Of a stretch of DNA of 64,000 nucleotides, positions 45,227-57,309 are shown in pieces. The notes below the pieces were generated by a model that searched no databases, had not been told where the DNA came from, and saw nothing but the letters and a program-made list of their open reading frames with translations. Numbering within the stretch: the first letter of the stretch is position 1; the number at the start of each line of letters is the position of its first letter. The stretch is from NCBI GenBank assembly GCA_014529385.2, contig CM043952.1, positions 157,715,057-157,779,056 of the forward strand, written 5' to 3'. The DNA is from Adiantum capillus-veneris (Eukaryota; Streptophyta; Polypodiopsida; Polypodiales; Pteridaceae). Made by a program: the position numbers and the translations under genes.

Positions 45227-47816
45227 TAATAATATCCATTTTTCAGCTTTCCATCATTGCCATAGTAAGCTACCTCACCCTATCAAATCACTCAAAAATT
45301 TTGGTTATCCCTACCATTTCACTGTATATAGGCGTGTGTGAGTTAGGGGACTTTTCCCATATCTTCTTAAAAACCCTTAATTAGCTAGTCATTGGGCTAC
45401 TTGAGCCAAAAAATAAAAAATATAAGTATATTATGGCCCATTTGTGTGTAAATATTTCATTGTATATAGGGCCTAAATAAAAGTATTTTTTATTATTATT
45501 TTGGTATTTATTTAAATATTTCTACCTATGGTGTGTTATTTATGCTATGTACATTGACTCACCATTAACATATTTTTTCTTACCATTTTGCATACTCTTT
45601 ATTCCATATAAAAATAATTTCATGCAAGCTTCTCTTATTTTTGGTGTAACTCCATCCCAACCAAAATCCAAAAAAACTAGTTTTATTTATGTGTATATTT
45701 TTTCACTATTGTGATTTTTCCTTCCTACATCTATTCTCTTTTACTCTCATAAATTAGAACACCAAAAATATTCATCTTTTTATGGTAGACTTATAATGAG
45801 AAAGATTTATTTTGACCCCTTTATATTTTTTCCACCTATATTATTTATATTTGACATGTACATATTTTTTTAGACCCCTAAATATTTGATTTTCTTAGTT
45901 CTACTATTCACTTATATCATGATCTCAACAATATCTTCAATTATAGACCTACCAAATAAGGTCAAGGGTATGTGGAATGCATGCATGCACCATGGGGAGC
46001 TCACTCTTGGAGGTATTCAAAAGAATCATCCAAAGAAGGACCTCACAAGGACCTTGTGCAGTGGAAAAAACAGTCGGTCCTGCTGAATTTTTAAAGATCA
46101 CATGCTCCCTGAATTTGGAAAGGTGATACAAACAAAAGTGTTAGCTCGTGAGCTGAAATTTCACCTCACATTTTTTCATATTTTTTTGAGCTACGAACTG
46201 TGAGCTATGATTTTATTGGTAGACCCCAGTTTGCCCATGCTATGCAGCCACACTCCCTCTTCCACTTTATCATTTTCCTCTTTCACACACACTCCTCCCT
46301 CTCCTTCCCACTCCCAAACCTGCAACTCCCATGTCCTAATTCACCCTCTTCACCATTTCCACATCTCTCACACCTCCATAGCCTTCATCCTCCATTTCTA
46401 CACCCTATGTGTCCCCCTTTCTCTCTACATATATGTCCATATTACCATACTCTCTTCAACTTTGTAAAGAACTTCAAAAAATCAGAAAAAATCCAAAGAT
46501 AACCTCTACAAATGAAGGCTTTTATCATGAATTTTCCAAGGTTTGAGATAACATAGTTTCATCGACACGCGCTACTTCGCCATGCTGACCGCTTCTTCTA
46601 CCGGTGCTGTAAAGAGGTGAATGTCAACTTCTCCAAGCTTCAACCTTGCTTTACAAGCTTATCCCTTCTCTAAATTTTCTCATCATATATCTCACCATTT
46701 GGTGAATGATTTTGTAAATATTTATTAGTGATAATTACTAACTACTAACCACTAACCTTATTGTAAAATGCACCCTCTACTAGAGTAGGCCCTCCCAAAT
46801 TATTCACTCAATCCCTCTCCTTTCATCCTCAATAATTATCTTCCCTTGAGACCACATCCATGTGACTCAAAGGACAAGAGAGACCCACCCTCATTAAAAT
46901 AAAAATAAAAATGCATAATCTTTTATTCCTTCAAATAAACTTCATTAGGCCTAATCCAAATCGGGGCTTCTAAAACGTATAAATATAGCCCTTCTATCCC
47001 TTGTAAATCATCACATGATCACACTACACCACACCATTCTCAACACATAACACACCACTCTTCAAGACTAGTTGTGTAGAGTGTGTGCATTGTGAGTGCT
47101 CTATTCCATCACTACACAAAGGTGCATGGAGAAGCTTGAAGTTAGTTATGACATCTAGAGGAGTGGAGTGATACTATACTCTGCAATCACACTTGTAGCC
47201 TACTCTTGTCCATAAATAAGATTCATAGTTTTGGGTGCAATTGTATGCTGCAACGACGACTCTTCTCTCCAAATTGACTTGATAAGTTGTCTCATCAGGT
47301 GGTTGAAGGTATATTGTCCTTGAAGTTTGTTGTGCCATTTCATGCTTGGTGGTTTGAGGGCTTGTTGAATTGTTTGCCAAAACTTTCAATTGTAAGAGGG
47401 TGCTCGGTGAGAGGGCTCGTGTGACCCTAAGACAGTTTGTGTATTGGCAACAAGGTCAAGTTGTGTGTTGTCTCTCTATTTCTCATCAAGCTTTGTGTGC
47501 ATCTAGTCTTTAAGGCGAAGACTGAGTTGCTCAAGTTGATTTGTGTGCTTTACCTCTCTCTGGCGTGGTGAATGTTTGTGTTTGGTGTGTGTGGCTATCT
47601 TGCATTCCCCTCTCTTTGTGCGTTTGAGTACAAGGAGATATCACGTGCGTCCTAGTTCGCATCTACAACTAGGTGGTGTCCCTTTTCTTGTTTGGTTTCG
47701 GGCTGTGGGTTGTTGTTGTCTCTGATTGTGCTTGCCCCAGCCCCAATTGAGCAGCACGGGAGCCTCGAAGGGTGTTTAGAGGCCACTCTTCTTGTTGCCC
47801 GACCCGGACCGCCTCA
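45227..47816 (+). repeat. TriLTR-1 middle LTR, hybrid
   Basis: It starts TAATAATATCC, like the right LTR. It shares all the right-LTR variants I noted up to about 46165, such as CGGTCCTGC and GAAATTTCACC, except one private change in the right LTR. From about 46410 it shares most left-LTR variants (GTCCCCCTTT, CTCTACAAATG). The switch lies between those points. The TATA box is at 46978-46985. Confidence 0.9.
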
Positions 47817-48128
47817 AATTGGTGCCCCCACTGAGGAATGACTTTGTGCTTATTGTTGTTGTATTTCATGCATGCTTGAATTTTAGCATAATCAAGTAGA
47901 TTATATGAATCATGAAAACTTGTATGACCGAGTTGAATTTCAAGGCAACAAAAATTGATCTAGAATATGGTTTGGATTAGCATAACATAAGAAAGGAAAA
48001 AACATTTTCACATAAGAATCTAGAATTCATGTTGAAAGACCTTTCAAAACTTTGTGTAGTTAGTTGATGTCATGAGAGAAAATGATTGTTTAGAACTAAT
48101 CATTGTGTGGTTCTAGCATTGAGAGACT

Positions 48129-48626
48129 ATGACACGCTATACCTTTGATGATATCCCAATCTTCTTCGGAAATCTAGAAGAAGATGTTGATGATTTTCTT
48201 GCTGATTTTAGAATGGTTTGTCATATCCTTGGTAAAAGGGATGACATTGAAAAAGGGGATTTTCTATTGCTATGCCTTAGAGGCAACGCTGAGCAATGGT
48301 TTTGGAGTATGTCTTCTCAGATTGAAGATGGGTATACCCAAATTTCCAAAGCTTTGAAGACCAGATTCTCTAAATTTCGAACAATGGAGAAAGCATGGGC
48401 TTCATTAGGGAGACTTCAACAACATGGTGAAGAATACTATGCTTATGAGGATATTTTTTCTCGTCAATGGGGAGGATATGGGTTTAGTTCTACATTTCCA
48501 GATTATGTAAAAATGGAGCAATTTATTTCGGGTTTGTCTCCTTTCCTAAAGGCTAAGGTTACTTGTAGTGGACCCTCTACCTTTGAAGAGGCAGTCACTA
48601 TTTCCCGAAGGAAGTTTCACAAGTAA
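48129..48626 (+). CDS. gag: TriLTR-1 Gag-like protein, copy 2
   Basis: Identical in translation to the copy at 42993-43490, with the same TAA at its end. The region before it (47817-48128) repeats the PBS and leader of copy 1. Confidence 0.85.
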   Translation: MTRYTFDDIPIFFGNLEEDVDDFLADFRMVCHILGKRDDIEKGDFLLLCLRGNAEQWFWSMSSQIEDGYTQISKALKTRFSKFRTMEKAWASLGRLQQHGEEYYAYEDIFSRQWGGYGFSSTFPDYVKMEQFISGLSPFLKAKVTCSGPSTFEEAVTISRRKFHK

Positions 48627-49757
48627 TTCTACATCAAAAATGGTTTCCATCATGCTGGAAGAACCAACCATCATGAAAGTGTTTCTATCAAGGAGTCATC
48701 TCCTTTGCCATACTTGTCTTCTTCTACTCTGACAAATGTTGAAGAAGTTACTTACATGCCAACTGATTATTCAAGTGCTAAAGTGTGTGGCCAAGATTCA
48801 AATGTGGAATCTCTTTCTTCTACCTTTATCACAAGCATGCAAAAATCGACACAAGATATCTCAAATGGCATTGATGATTCAATAATGGATGCATCCAACC
48901 TTTTGGCGGAGGATCAATTTCTAGTCCAAGAAGATGAAGCTTTTGTGCAACATGACTCTATGGAGAATGAAGACGTTGAAGGTAACCTTGATCTTATGGA
49001 ATGTTCTGAGAGTGTATCTTGTCTAAAAGAAGCGAGTGAAGAAGAAGATGAAATCATAGGTGGGGAGATCATAGACGACATTGATCATAAAGAGATGATT
49101 GTGTACATGGAATGCCAACTCCAAAAGAAAGTAGAAGAGTGTGAGTTGAATCCATGTGAGGATAATCTTCAAGAAGTGTTTGAGGATGTTGAAAAGCATT
49201 GGTATGACCCATGTATGTTAAGCATGGAGGAACCTATCATGCAAGAAGCCAAAGTTTTCACAAAATCAGATAGTAATCCATCAACCTTTGAGGTGGTACA
49301 ATGTAAGGAGTTACAACCTTGCCAAAGGGGGGGCTTAGAAGGGGATGAAGAACATGGGAGAGTAGTAAAAAATAAAATCATAAAAGGAAACTGTCAGAAG
49401 GGTATCATTCTCTCCAATGGTGTTTTAGTGGGTGGCTCTCCATTCATGGGACAATCTCTTAGCAAGAAAATCCAAGCTTTTGAAGCCCCAATCATCTTCA
49501 CATTGGGTTTCACCTCTTCAAAGTCAAATTCTTCTCTCTTCACATATACCTTTCATCGGGGGCACCATACCTTCTTAAGTGGAAGAGGACATGAATACTT
49601 GGTGATGAACGAATGTTTCCAAACCTTCTTCATTTGGTTCTTTGGTGTATGGAGGTCGCACATTGTGATGCTTCTGGTCTTCATCATAGATGAAAAACTT
49701 GTTGATTGCTACATGTGGATATTTCATCAATCAGTACCAAAATCTATTCTCTTCTAA
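48627..49757 (+). CDS. TriLTR-1 acidic ORF, copy 2
   Basis: The ATG-started ORF is 48705-49757, identical in translation to 43569-44621. Confidence 0.55.
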   Translation, partial: FYIKNGFHHAGRTNHHESVSIKESSPLPYLSSSTLTNVEEVTYMPTDYSSAKVCGQDSNVESLSSTFITSMQKSTQDISNGIDDSIMDASNLLAEDQFLVQEDEAFVQHDSMENEDVEGNLDLMECSESVSCLKEASEEEDEIIGGEIIDDIDHKEMIVYMECQLQKKVEECELNPCEDNLQEVFEDVEKHWYDPCMLSMEEPIMQEAKVFTKSDSNPSTFEVVQCKELQPCQRGGLEGDEEHGRVVKNKIIKGNCQKGIILSNGVLVGGSPFMGQSLSKKIQAFEAPIIFTLGFTSSKSNSSLFTYTFHRGHHTFLSGRGHEYLVMNECFQTFFIWFFGVWRSHIVMLLVFIIDEKLVDCYMWIFHQSVPKSILF

Positions 49758-49799
49758 TGTGTTGGAAGCAATATAAACCTTCGTCTATTATCTACTTAT

Positions 49800-50186
49800 A
49801 TGGTAAACTATTTGCAATATCTTCCAATAGCAGTTGGAAGCATGGATCAAGCTTTCCTAAATCATGAAGGTCATAGAGTTTTTGACTTCATGAGCCTACC
49901 CAAGTTGAATGAATTTTATGAGCTACACTTCAGGAATTTGCTCATACAAGCTCTTGAAGATCGTAGCAGATATATAAACTTTACACAGGAGGAAGAGCAA
50001 CCAATCTTTTATATCACATTCATAGTGATAGATGCAATGATGGACAACAATAGAATCTACAAGTTTCTTCAACCGAAATCAGTAAGTGATTACATACCAT
50101 ACGTCTCTCTTTGGGAAAGATATTTCAAGATCTTTGATCCTAGGGGGTGCTTATGGAAACTTTCTCAATGGAGGAGGTCTACTTAG
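49800..50186 (+). CDS. TriLTR-1 third ORF, copy 2
   Basis: Identical in translation to 44664-45050. The one base difference I saw between the two internal regions (G at 44638, T at 49774) lies in the gap just before this ORF. Confidence 0.5.
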   Translation: MVNYLQYLPIAVGSMDQAFLNHEGHRVFDFMSLPKLNEFYELHFRNLLIQALEDRSRYINFTQEEEQPIFYITFIVIDAMMDNNRIYKFLQPKSVSDYIPYVSLWERYFKIFDPRGCLWKLSQWRRST

Positions 50187-50362
50187 TCACTTCATTACAT
50201 CCTGCTATTCGCTCTGGGAACATTTCATATCACACAAGGTTTTTTAATCATACAACAAAGGTTCTTCAAACATGAGAGCAGACAAAGACTGACGTTACAC
50301 AATCTACATGTTGTATGGTCGGATAAATGGTACATGAATGTACCATTATCTAAGGGGGGGGC

Positions 50363-52955
50363 TAATAATATCCATTTTTCAGCTTTCCATCATTGCCATA
50401 GTAAGCTACCTCACCCTATCAAATCACTCAAAAATTTTGGTTATCCCTACCATTTCACTGTATATAGGCGTGTGTGAGTTAGGGGACTTTTCCCATATCT
50501 TCTTAAAAACCCTTAATTAGCTAGTCATTGGGCTACTTGAGCCAAAAAATAAAAAATATAAGTATATTATGGCCCATTTGTGTGTAAATATTTCATTGTA
50601 TATAGGGCCTAAATAAAAGTATTTTTTATTATTATTTTGGTATTTATTTAAATATTTCTACCTATGGTGTGTTATTTATGCTATGTACATTGACTCACCA
50701 TTAACATATTTTTTCTTACCATTTTGCATAATCTTTATTCCATATAAAAATAATTTCATGCAAGCTTCTCTTATTTTTGGTGTAACTCCATCCCAACCAA
50801 AATCCAAAAAAACTAGTTTTATTTATGTGTATATTTTTTCACTATTGTGATTTTTCCTTCCTACATCTATTCTCTTTTACTCTCATAAATTAGAACACCA
50901 AAAATATTCATCTTTTTATGGTAGACTTATAATGAGAAAGATTTATTTTGACCCCTTTATATTTTTTCCACCTATATTATTTATATTTGACATGTACATA
51001 TTTTTTTAGACCCCTAAATATTTGATTTTCTTAGTTCTACTATTCACTTATATCATGATCTCAACAATATCTTCAATTATAGACCTACCAAATAAGGTCA
51101 AGGGTATGTGGAATGCATGCATGCACCATGGGGAGCTCACTCTTGGAGGTATTCAAAAGAATCATCCAAAGAAGGACCTCACAAGGACCTTGTGCAGTGG
51201 AAAAAACAGTCGGTCCTGCTGAATTTTTAAAGATCACATGCTCCCTGAATTTGGAAAGGTGATACAAACAAAAGTGTTAGCTCGTGAGCTGAAATTTCAC
51301 CTCACATTTTTTCATATTTTTTTGAGCTACGAACTGTGAGCTATGATTTTATTGGTAGACCCCAGTTTGCCCATGCTATGCAGCCACACTCCCTCTTCCA
51401 CTTTATCATTTTCCTCTTTCACACACACTCCTCCCTCTCCTTCCCACTCCCAAACCTGCAACTCCCATGTCCTAATTCACCCTCTTCACCATTTCCACAT
51501 CTCTCACACCTCCATAGCCTTCATCCTCCATTTCTACACCCTATGTGTCCCTCTTTCTCTCTACATATATGTCCATATTACCATACTCTCTTCAACTTTG
51601 TAAAGAACTTCAAAAAATCAGCAAAAATCCAAAGATAACCTCTGCAAATGAAGGCTTTTATCATGAATTTTCCAAGGTTTGAGGATAACATAGCTTGATC
51701 GACACGCGCTACTTCGCCATGCTGACCGCTTCTTCTACCGGTGCTGTAAAGAGGTGAATGTCAACTTCTCCAAGCTTCAACCTTGCTTTACAAGCTTATC
51801 CCTTCTCTAACTTTTCTCATCATATATCTCACCATTTGGTGAATGATTTTGTAAATATTTATTAGTGATAATTACTAACTACTAACCACTAACGTTATTG
51901 TAAAATGCACCCTCTACTAGAGTAGGCCCTCCCAAATTATTCACTCAATCCCTCTCTCCTTTCATCCTCAATAATTATCTTCCCTTGAGACCACATCCAT
52001 GTGACTCAAAGGACAAGAGAGACCCACCCTCATTAAGAAAAATAAAAATATGCATAATCTTTTATTCCTTCAAATAAACTTCATTAGGCCTAATCCAAAT
52101 CGGGGCTTCTAAAACCTATAAATAGAGCCCTCCTCTCCCTTGTAAATCATCACATGATCACACTACACCACACCATTCTCAACACATAACACACCACTCT
52201 TCAAGCCTAGTTGTGTAGAGTGTGTGCATTGTGAGTGCTCTATTCCATCACTACACATAGGTGTATGGAGAAGCTTGAAGTTAGTTATGCCATCTAGAGG
52301 AGTGGAGTGATACTATACTCTGCAATCACACTTGTAGCCTACTCTTGTCCATAAATAAGATTCATAGTTTTGGGTGCAATTGTATGCTACAACTACAACT
52401 CTTCTCTCCAAATTGACTTGATAAGTTGGCTCATTAGGTGGTTGAAGGTATATTGTCCTTGAAGTTTGTTGTGCCATTTCATGCTTGGTGGTTTGAGGGC
52501 TTGTTGAATTGTTTGCCAAAACTTTCAATTGTAAGAGGGTGCTCGGTGAGAGGGCTCGTGTGACCCTAAGACAATTTGTGTATTGGCAACAAGGTCAAGT
52601 TGTGTGTTGTCTCTCTATTTCTCATCAAGCTTTGTGTGCATCTAGTCTTTAAGGCGAAGACTGAGTTGCTCAAGTTGATTTGTGTGCTTTACCTCTCTCT
52701 GGCGTGGTGAATGTTTGTGTTTGGTGTGTGTGGCTATCTTGCATTCCCCTCTCTTTGTGCGTTTGAGTACAAGGAGATATCACGTGCGTCCTAGTTCGCA
52801 TCTACAACTAGGTGGTGTCCCTTTTCTTGTTTGGTTTCGGGCTGTGGGTTGTTTTTGTCTCTGATTGTGCTTGCCCCAGCCCCAATTGAGCAGCACGGGA
52901 GCCTCGAAGGGTGTTTAGAGGCCACTTTTCTTGTTGCCCGACCCGGACCGCCTCA
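50363..52955 (+). repeat. TriLTR-1 right LTR
   Basis: It starts TAATAATATCC (TG mutated to TA) and ends CCGCCTCA. Private variants include CATAATCTTT near 50728, GTCCCTCTTT near 51548 and CTCTGCAAATG near 51640. The TATA box is at 52117-52124. CTAC follows at 52956-52959. Confidence 0.9.
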
Positions 52956-53342
52956 CTACTTTTGCTGATCATTAAGTATCTATGGCCATTTCAATCAGCA
53001 TATAAGATTTTATCTCCATTGTAGCCATATAGCTGTAAAATTTGGTTTGTTGCACTTGTATTTGTGTTGCCACTGCTATTGGCTTGCTCATTTGTACTTG
53101 AATTTTTTTGTCTTGTTCTGTACAAACTGTCTCCTAGCAGATTTTGGTATCGATTAGCAGAATTTCTCCTACTCGATTTTGATTAAATTGCTTTAGCCAA
53201 AGCACTTTTGCAGTTGACTGCTCTTCAGGCTCACAAGAGTTGATTAACTCTAGCTTGAAAGTGTCAAAGTGATTGCTATCTTTTGAAACAATAAAAATAT
53301 GGGCTCTGAATAGCCTAATCTCCAATCCACCGTGATTTATGC
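52956..53342 (-). pseudogene. A1 segment 3
   Basis: This resumes family A and matches A3 at 62640-63050. It covers the start of the Gag-like region and the upstream leader. Homology stops near 53342 with no LTR, so A1 is truncated there. Confidence 0.75.
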
Positions 53343-54319
53343 TTTGTTCATCCGATTAGAAGATAATTTGCACTAACCAATTTCTAACGTGTATATTCAC
53401 TTCTAGCTTCTTGACTGAATCGTGGCTACACCTTCCAGAACTGAGCACAAATTTTTTTTCAGCTGCTCACAGCTTTGCGTTGGCTGTTTTCTCGCTTTTT
53501 TCGATCGTTTTTTTGTTGTTCTGGTTCGCTTTGCGGTGAGTGATTCTCCCAACGGTGTGCTTTTTTCTTCTCTAGCTCTTTCAACAACTTTCTTTTTATT
53601 TTTATTGATTTTTTGTGAAACTTTGAATTTTCTAAAAATATATATATTGTTTAATGATTTTTTATTTTTTTTTAAATTACCAAAAAATTGATTTTTAAAG
53701 ATTTTTTTTGATAATTTTCTAATTTTTATATAAATTTTGTAATTTTTACGGAATTTTTTGAAGGTTTTATGAATTTTTTTAACTTAATGTGATTTTTTCG
53801 AGCAATTTATGATTTTTTATGAATTTTACGATTTTTTTGTGATTTATTAGATCAATTTTTGATTTTTTATGAAATTTTTGTAAGTTTCTTTTTATTTTTT
53901 GATAAATTTTTGATGAGTTTTCTATTTTTTGTAATTTTTAAAACCTTTTTTGATTTTTTATGGGATTTTTTTGTGATTTTTGAATTTTGGATTTTGTGAT
54001 ATTTAAAGGTTTTTAATTATTATTTTTACTAATATGCAAATATTGAAATAAAAGTGAGAAAAAAAATGAAATTGAATTGAAATGAAATGAAATTTAAAGA
54101 GAATGAATGAAATGAAAAAGAAACAAAATGAAATGAATACAATTAAAAAGTCAATGACAAAAAAAAAAAACAAGGGTGCTGTTGAGGAAAGAGAGAAAGA
54201 GAGGTCCTTTTTTTTGTCTTCTTGTAGCTTAATGAATTGTGTGTGTAGGGGTGCGTTCACGCATGTGTGTGTATGTGGTGGTTGACGATGTTTGCGCGTA
54301 CAAAGGAAGGAAGGAGAGA

Positions 54320-54320
<1 letters not shown>
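53343..54320. other. Unassigned T-rich and A-rich sequence
   Basis: No gene is supported. 53620-54010 is a T-rich stretch with loose repeats of GATTTTTTATGAATTTT. 54050-54170 is A-rich with GAAATGAAATGAAAT-type repeats. The ORF at 53422-53691 is Phe/Leu-rich low complexity and not convincing. The origin of this block is unclear. Confidence 0.5.

Positions 54321-54321
<1 letters not shown>

Positions 54322-54375
<54 letters not shown>
54322..54375. repeat. (GA)27 microsatellite
   Basis: An uninterrupted GA run of 54 bases. Confidence 0.95.
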
Positions 54376-54378
<3 letters not shown>

Positions 54379-55257
54379 TTGCTCCGCTGACATTGCGTGC
54401 CGCTATTGGTACGCATGAGGAAATGACAAGGGAGCGAGAGAGAGAGTCAACACTTTTCTGCGCGGAAATGCGAGCCCGCAAAAAATCAAAAATCATCGTC
54501 GAGTTTGCCAAGAACGTCGAGGTCGTATCGAACCAGACGCCAAGATTTGGAAAATCCCGCAGTCCACACCGAAGCTCAAAAGTCGTTTTTTTAATTGTTT
54601 TCGATCGTCCAAAAATGAAAAACTTAGGCCGAAAATCACCCGAGAACACAAAAAATCATCCAAAAATCCCAAAAATTTTCAGAAAAATCCAAAAATTCTA
54701 GAAATCTCGAAAATCATTGACAATCACGATAGAACATTTTCAACACGCTTATACACACCAAAAATAGCAGTTTTTATCAAGAACGCGATTTATGACAAAA
54801 TCGTCACCCCAACCCTCGAAAATAGCGAAACGCTCATAACTCGACCAAGGAGGGCACAAATGCGCTCAAAATCATGGCGTAATTACGCACAAAAAATAGC
54901 TCATCAAGATCACACGATATCAATTTTTTATGAAATTAAACAAACATTAGCAAAAAATTGTCAAAAAACTACAAAAATTATCCAAAAATACCCTTTTTTT
55001 AAAAAAAAAAATCTTTCCACATAGGGAATTAGTGCATCCAAATAAAATCACATCAATTCAATTGCCAAATAATATGATTAATAAAATCCAAACTAGGCAA
55101 TTAAATAGATAAAATTAGCGGCAACATCAGGTCAATATTTGTTGCATTTGGAGTGTGTAAATCCCTGTTTTGAGCTAAAAAATGTAGCAATTAACCATTA
55201 CACACACCCAACATGCAATCAAAAATGAAATTAATCATGCACATTAAGCACTTTTTA
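54376..55257. other. Unassigned sequence, CpG-richer at left
   Basis: 54376-54900 contains many more CpG steps than the rest of the window (GCGCGGAAATGCGAGCCCGC, GTCGAGTTTG), so it may be younger or unmethylated. No LTR pair or domain is visible. 54900-55257 is AT-rich and featureless. Confidence 0.4.
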
Positions 55258-55258
55258 G

Positions 55259-55259
<1 letters not shown>

Positions 55260-55290
<31 letters not shown>
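55260..55290. repeat. (CA)n microsatellite
   Basis: An uninterrupted CA run of about 31 bases. Confidence 0.95.
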
Positions 55291-55293
<3 letters not shown>

Positions 55294-55299
55294 GTGAGA

Positions 55300-55548
55300 T
55301 AGGCAAACTTCTTGTCCCATGTTTCATTTCCAGATCCTTCATATGGCTGGAAGTAAAAACGTGGCTGTAGACGCACTGTCTAGACTGCCGAGGGTGAATG
55401 CAATCACTTCTGTATATCACTAAGAACTGGGAATCACCTTTTGACTTGTATCGAGATGACTCAGACTTCTCCTCCATTTGGAGAAAGCTACAAAAGAGAG
55501 AGAATGACTATCCTTACTCTATTTGGGATGGATACATCTACCACCACT
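55300..55548 (+). pseudogene. Ty3/gypsy RNase H end and integrase start, fragment
   Basis: The frame reads FHFQILHMAGSKN and AVDALSRLPRVNAI, the conserved end of gypsy RNase H, then after a shift RKLQKRENDYPYSIWDGYIY, the run-up to the integrase zinc module. The catalytic Asp of DALSR is kept. The fragment begins right after the CA repeat and ends where reversed E1-like sequence starts. It differs from Gypsy-1, so it comes from another gypsy family. Confidence 0.8.
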
Positions 55549-55549
55549 A

Positions 55550-55773
55550 ATCATTGGTGGTGGATGTGGATTATACCAATCTCCTTGTACCATTACTGCA
55601 GATGGACTAGGCTCTGCATAGGGTGTAACATGCACTAAGGCTTTTTCATCTATGACTCCTTCAGAGTGCATGCACTTTATAGGCACTACATTATGTCCTG
55701 GATACGAAGGTTGTTGTCCCAACACAGGTTGAGGTCTTTCCATACCCATTGGTGGTCTTTCAGCTTGGGCCAT
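55550..55773 (-). pseudogene. E1-like gag linker, fragment
   Basis: On the - strand it reads MGMERPQPVLGQQPSYPGHN and GVIDEKALVHVTPYAEPSPS, a close match to the proline-rich Gag linker of E1 at 6767-6990. It proves a second E1-type copy in the genome. No LTR is attached. Confidence 0.85.
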
Positions 55774-55799
55774 ATTTCATATCGTAATTAATTATTACT

Positions 55800-56282
55800 T
55801 ACATGATGCATGGGCATATATACTTAAGGCTAAGTCCAAAGTGGTTTTGTGCTTCAAACAATTTTTCCTAGTAAATATATTTGGTTGTAGTATGGGCGTC
55901 CTCCATTTTGATCAAGGGAGAAAGTATATGTTAGAAGAATCTGATGATTTTTTTATTGGTTATGGGATAAAACACCAATCTAAAGTGCCTTATACATCTC
56001 AAAAATGGTGTTTCTTAGAGGAGAAATAGGTCAGTTATGGAGATGGCATGATACATGGTCAAAAGCAAAGCTTTGCCACATGCTTTCTAGTCAAAGTCTT
56101 TCATGTACATTGCCTACATACATAATAGGTGTCCCATTAAAGGTTTACAATGTAAGACTCCATATAAATTATTTCATGATAAGAAGCCATCTATTGGTCA
56201 CTTGTGTGTTTTTGATTTCTTGGATTATGCTCAAAACCAAACAACAATGTAGAAAATTGGATGAGAAGGCTATCAAATGTAT
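55800..56282 (+). pseudogene. Ty1/copia integrase core, fragment
   Basis: In shifting frames it reads FDQGRKYM, YGIKHQSKVPYTSQ, RRNRSVMEMA, HNRCPIKGLQCKTPYKLF and KLDEKAIKC, the standard second half of copia integrase. The second catalytic Asp is present (DQGR). The Glu of the SERRNR motif has become a stop. At least three shifts break it. A3 inserted at its right end, so the rest may lie beyond the window. Confidence 0.85.
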
Positions 56283-57294
56283 TGTGGCATGGGTTTCTAG
56301 CCTCAATCCTATCTTATTGCAGACATAGCAAGAACCACAAACATAATTGTCAATCCGTGGGACAAAGCTGACTCAACTAGTGCATAGAGGCTACAAGAGG
56401 GTGTCAATCTCTTGGAAAAAAATAGACAACTCGCATCTAACACAAGCTACATTCAAATGACCAAAGTCATCAAAAGCTAGTCACTAATTGGCAAACAAAA
56501 CATGACCGTTATAACATCAAATGACATTAGAATGTTATGAAACTTCTAGGACATGTATATAATACATAAGCACACATGCTTATGGTCTCAAACAATTCTT
56601 TTGATGAAGTGCAAAAATCCTGATTATTAACAAACAGTGAGTTTTTAGCATAGTTGTTTTTGACCCCGAATACATCTAAATGCTTAGCAATGATGCCCGA
56701 ATATCCCACCTATACTTACTTTGTGATTTCCTAGATTAAATTCCTACCTATGATGAAATACTCCGCTGGTTGGCTACGCCATAAGCTACAATCTACCATG
56801 ACATGTTTATATCAATGCGTAGAGCTCTTACCTGCGGTTGCAATGCAACAAACAACCTTGCAATGTGACAACCGGGAAGGGAGTATGAAGTGCGAGAAGG
56901 AGAGAAGTGAGCGCTGCTAGTTCACGTTGTGTTTCTATTATCCAAAAACTTATTAAAAATATTTACAAAGTTGGCTTTTATACCTTAGCCAAGGTCTAAA
57001 ATGTGTAATGTCCGGCGCCCAAGACCTTTGAGGCTCCACAACTTACTAAATCTAAAACCTACGTACACTAGCTAACTCTTTTTTTACATCTTGGAACTCT
57101 TATTGAGCTCGTAACATGTTACAATTATCACAATGGCTAAATAAACCGAGAAATTGCAATACATGGCCATTTTGGAAAAATGTGAAAAGTGTGTAACTCC
57201 AATCTTCATTGATTCTTGATATTCATCTTTTTTGTGCATTCATAAGGCTTCGATCTTTAGCAGCTCCTGTTAACTCACCTCGGCTCATTTAACA
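56283..57294 (-). repeat. A3 3' LTR
   Basis: 1012 bp, aligned over its full length with 37905-38915. The TATA complement lies near 56975 (GGCTTTTATACC). The purine tract complement TTCCCCCCTTTTGAT is at 57295-57309. The half-palindrome TCCTGATTATTAAC is at 56618-56631. Confidence 0.9.
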
Positions 57295-57309
57295 TTCCCC
57301 CCTTTTGAT

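Larger units (their letters stand above)
40082..52955 (+). mobile_element. TriLTR-1: LTR-internal-LTR-internal-LTR tandem, Gag-only element
   Basis: Three LTRs (40082-42680, 45227-47816, 50363-52955) alternate with two 2546-bp internal regions (42681-45226 and 47817-50362), period 5136 bp. CTAC flanks the array. The two internal regions differ at one site that I noticed, and their ORF translations are identical. The internal region codes for a Gag-like protein and no polymerase. The middle LTR matches the right LTR in its left part and the left LTR over most of its right part, the outcome expected from unequal crossing-over between LTRs of one element. Confidence 0.95.

Noticed and set aside
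40082-52955. A plain assembly duplication
   Set aside because: The three LTRs are distinguishable, and the middle one is a hybrid, which simple duplication of one assembled unit would not create; long reads should still confirm it.
53422-53691. 89-codon Phe-rich ORF as a membrane protein gene
   Set aside because: It lies in T-rich low-complexity sequence, which gives Phe and Leu by composition; no homology or gene structure is visible.
54267-54701. 144-codon ORF across the GA repeat
   Set aside because: It is an Arg/Glu artefact of the microsatellite, and the opposite strand gives an equally long Ser/Leu ORF.
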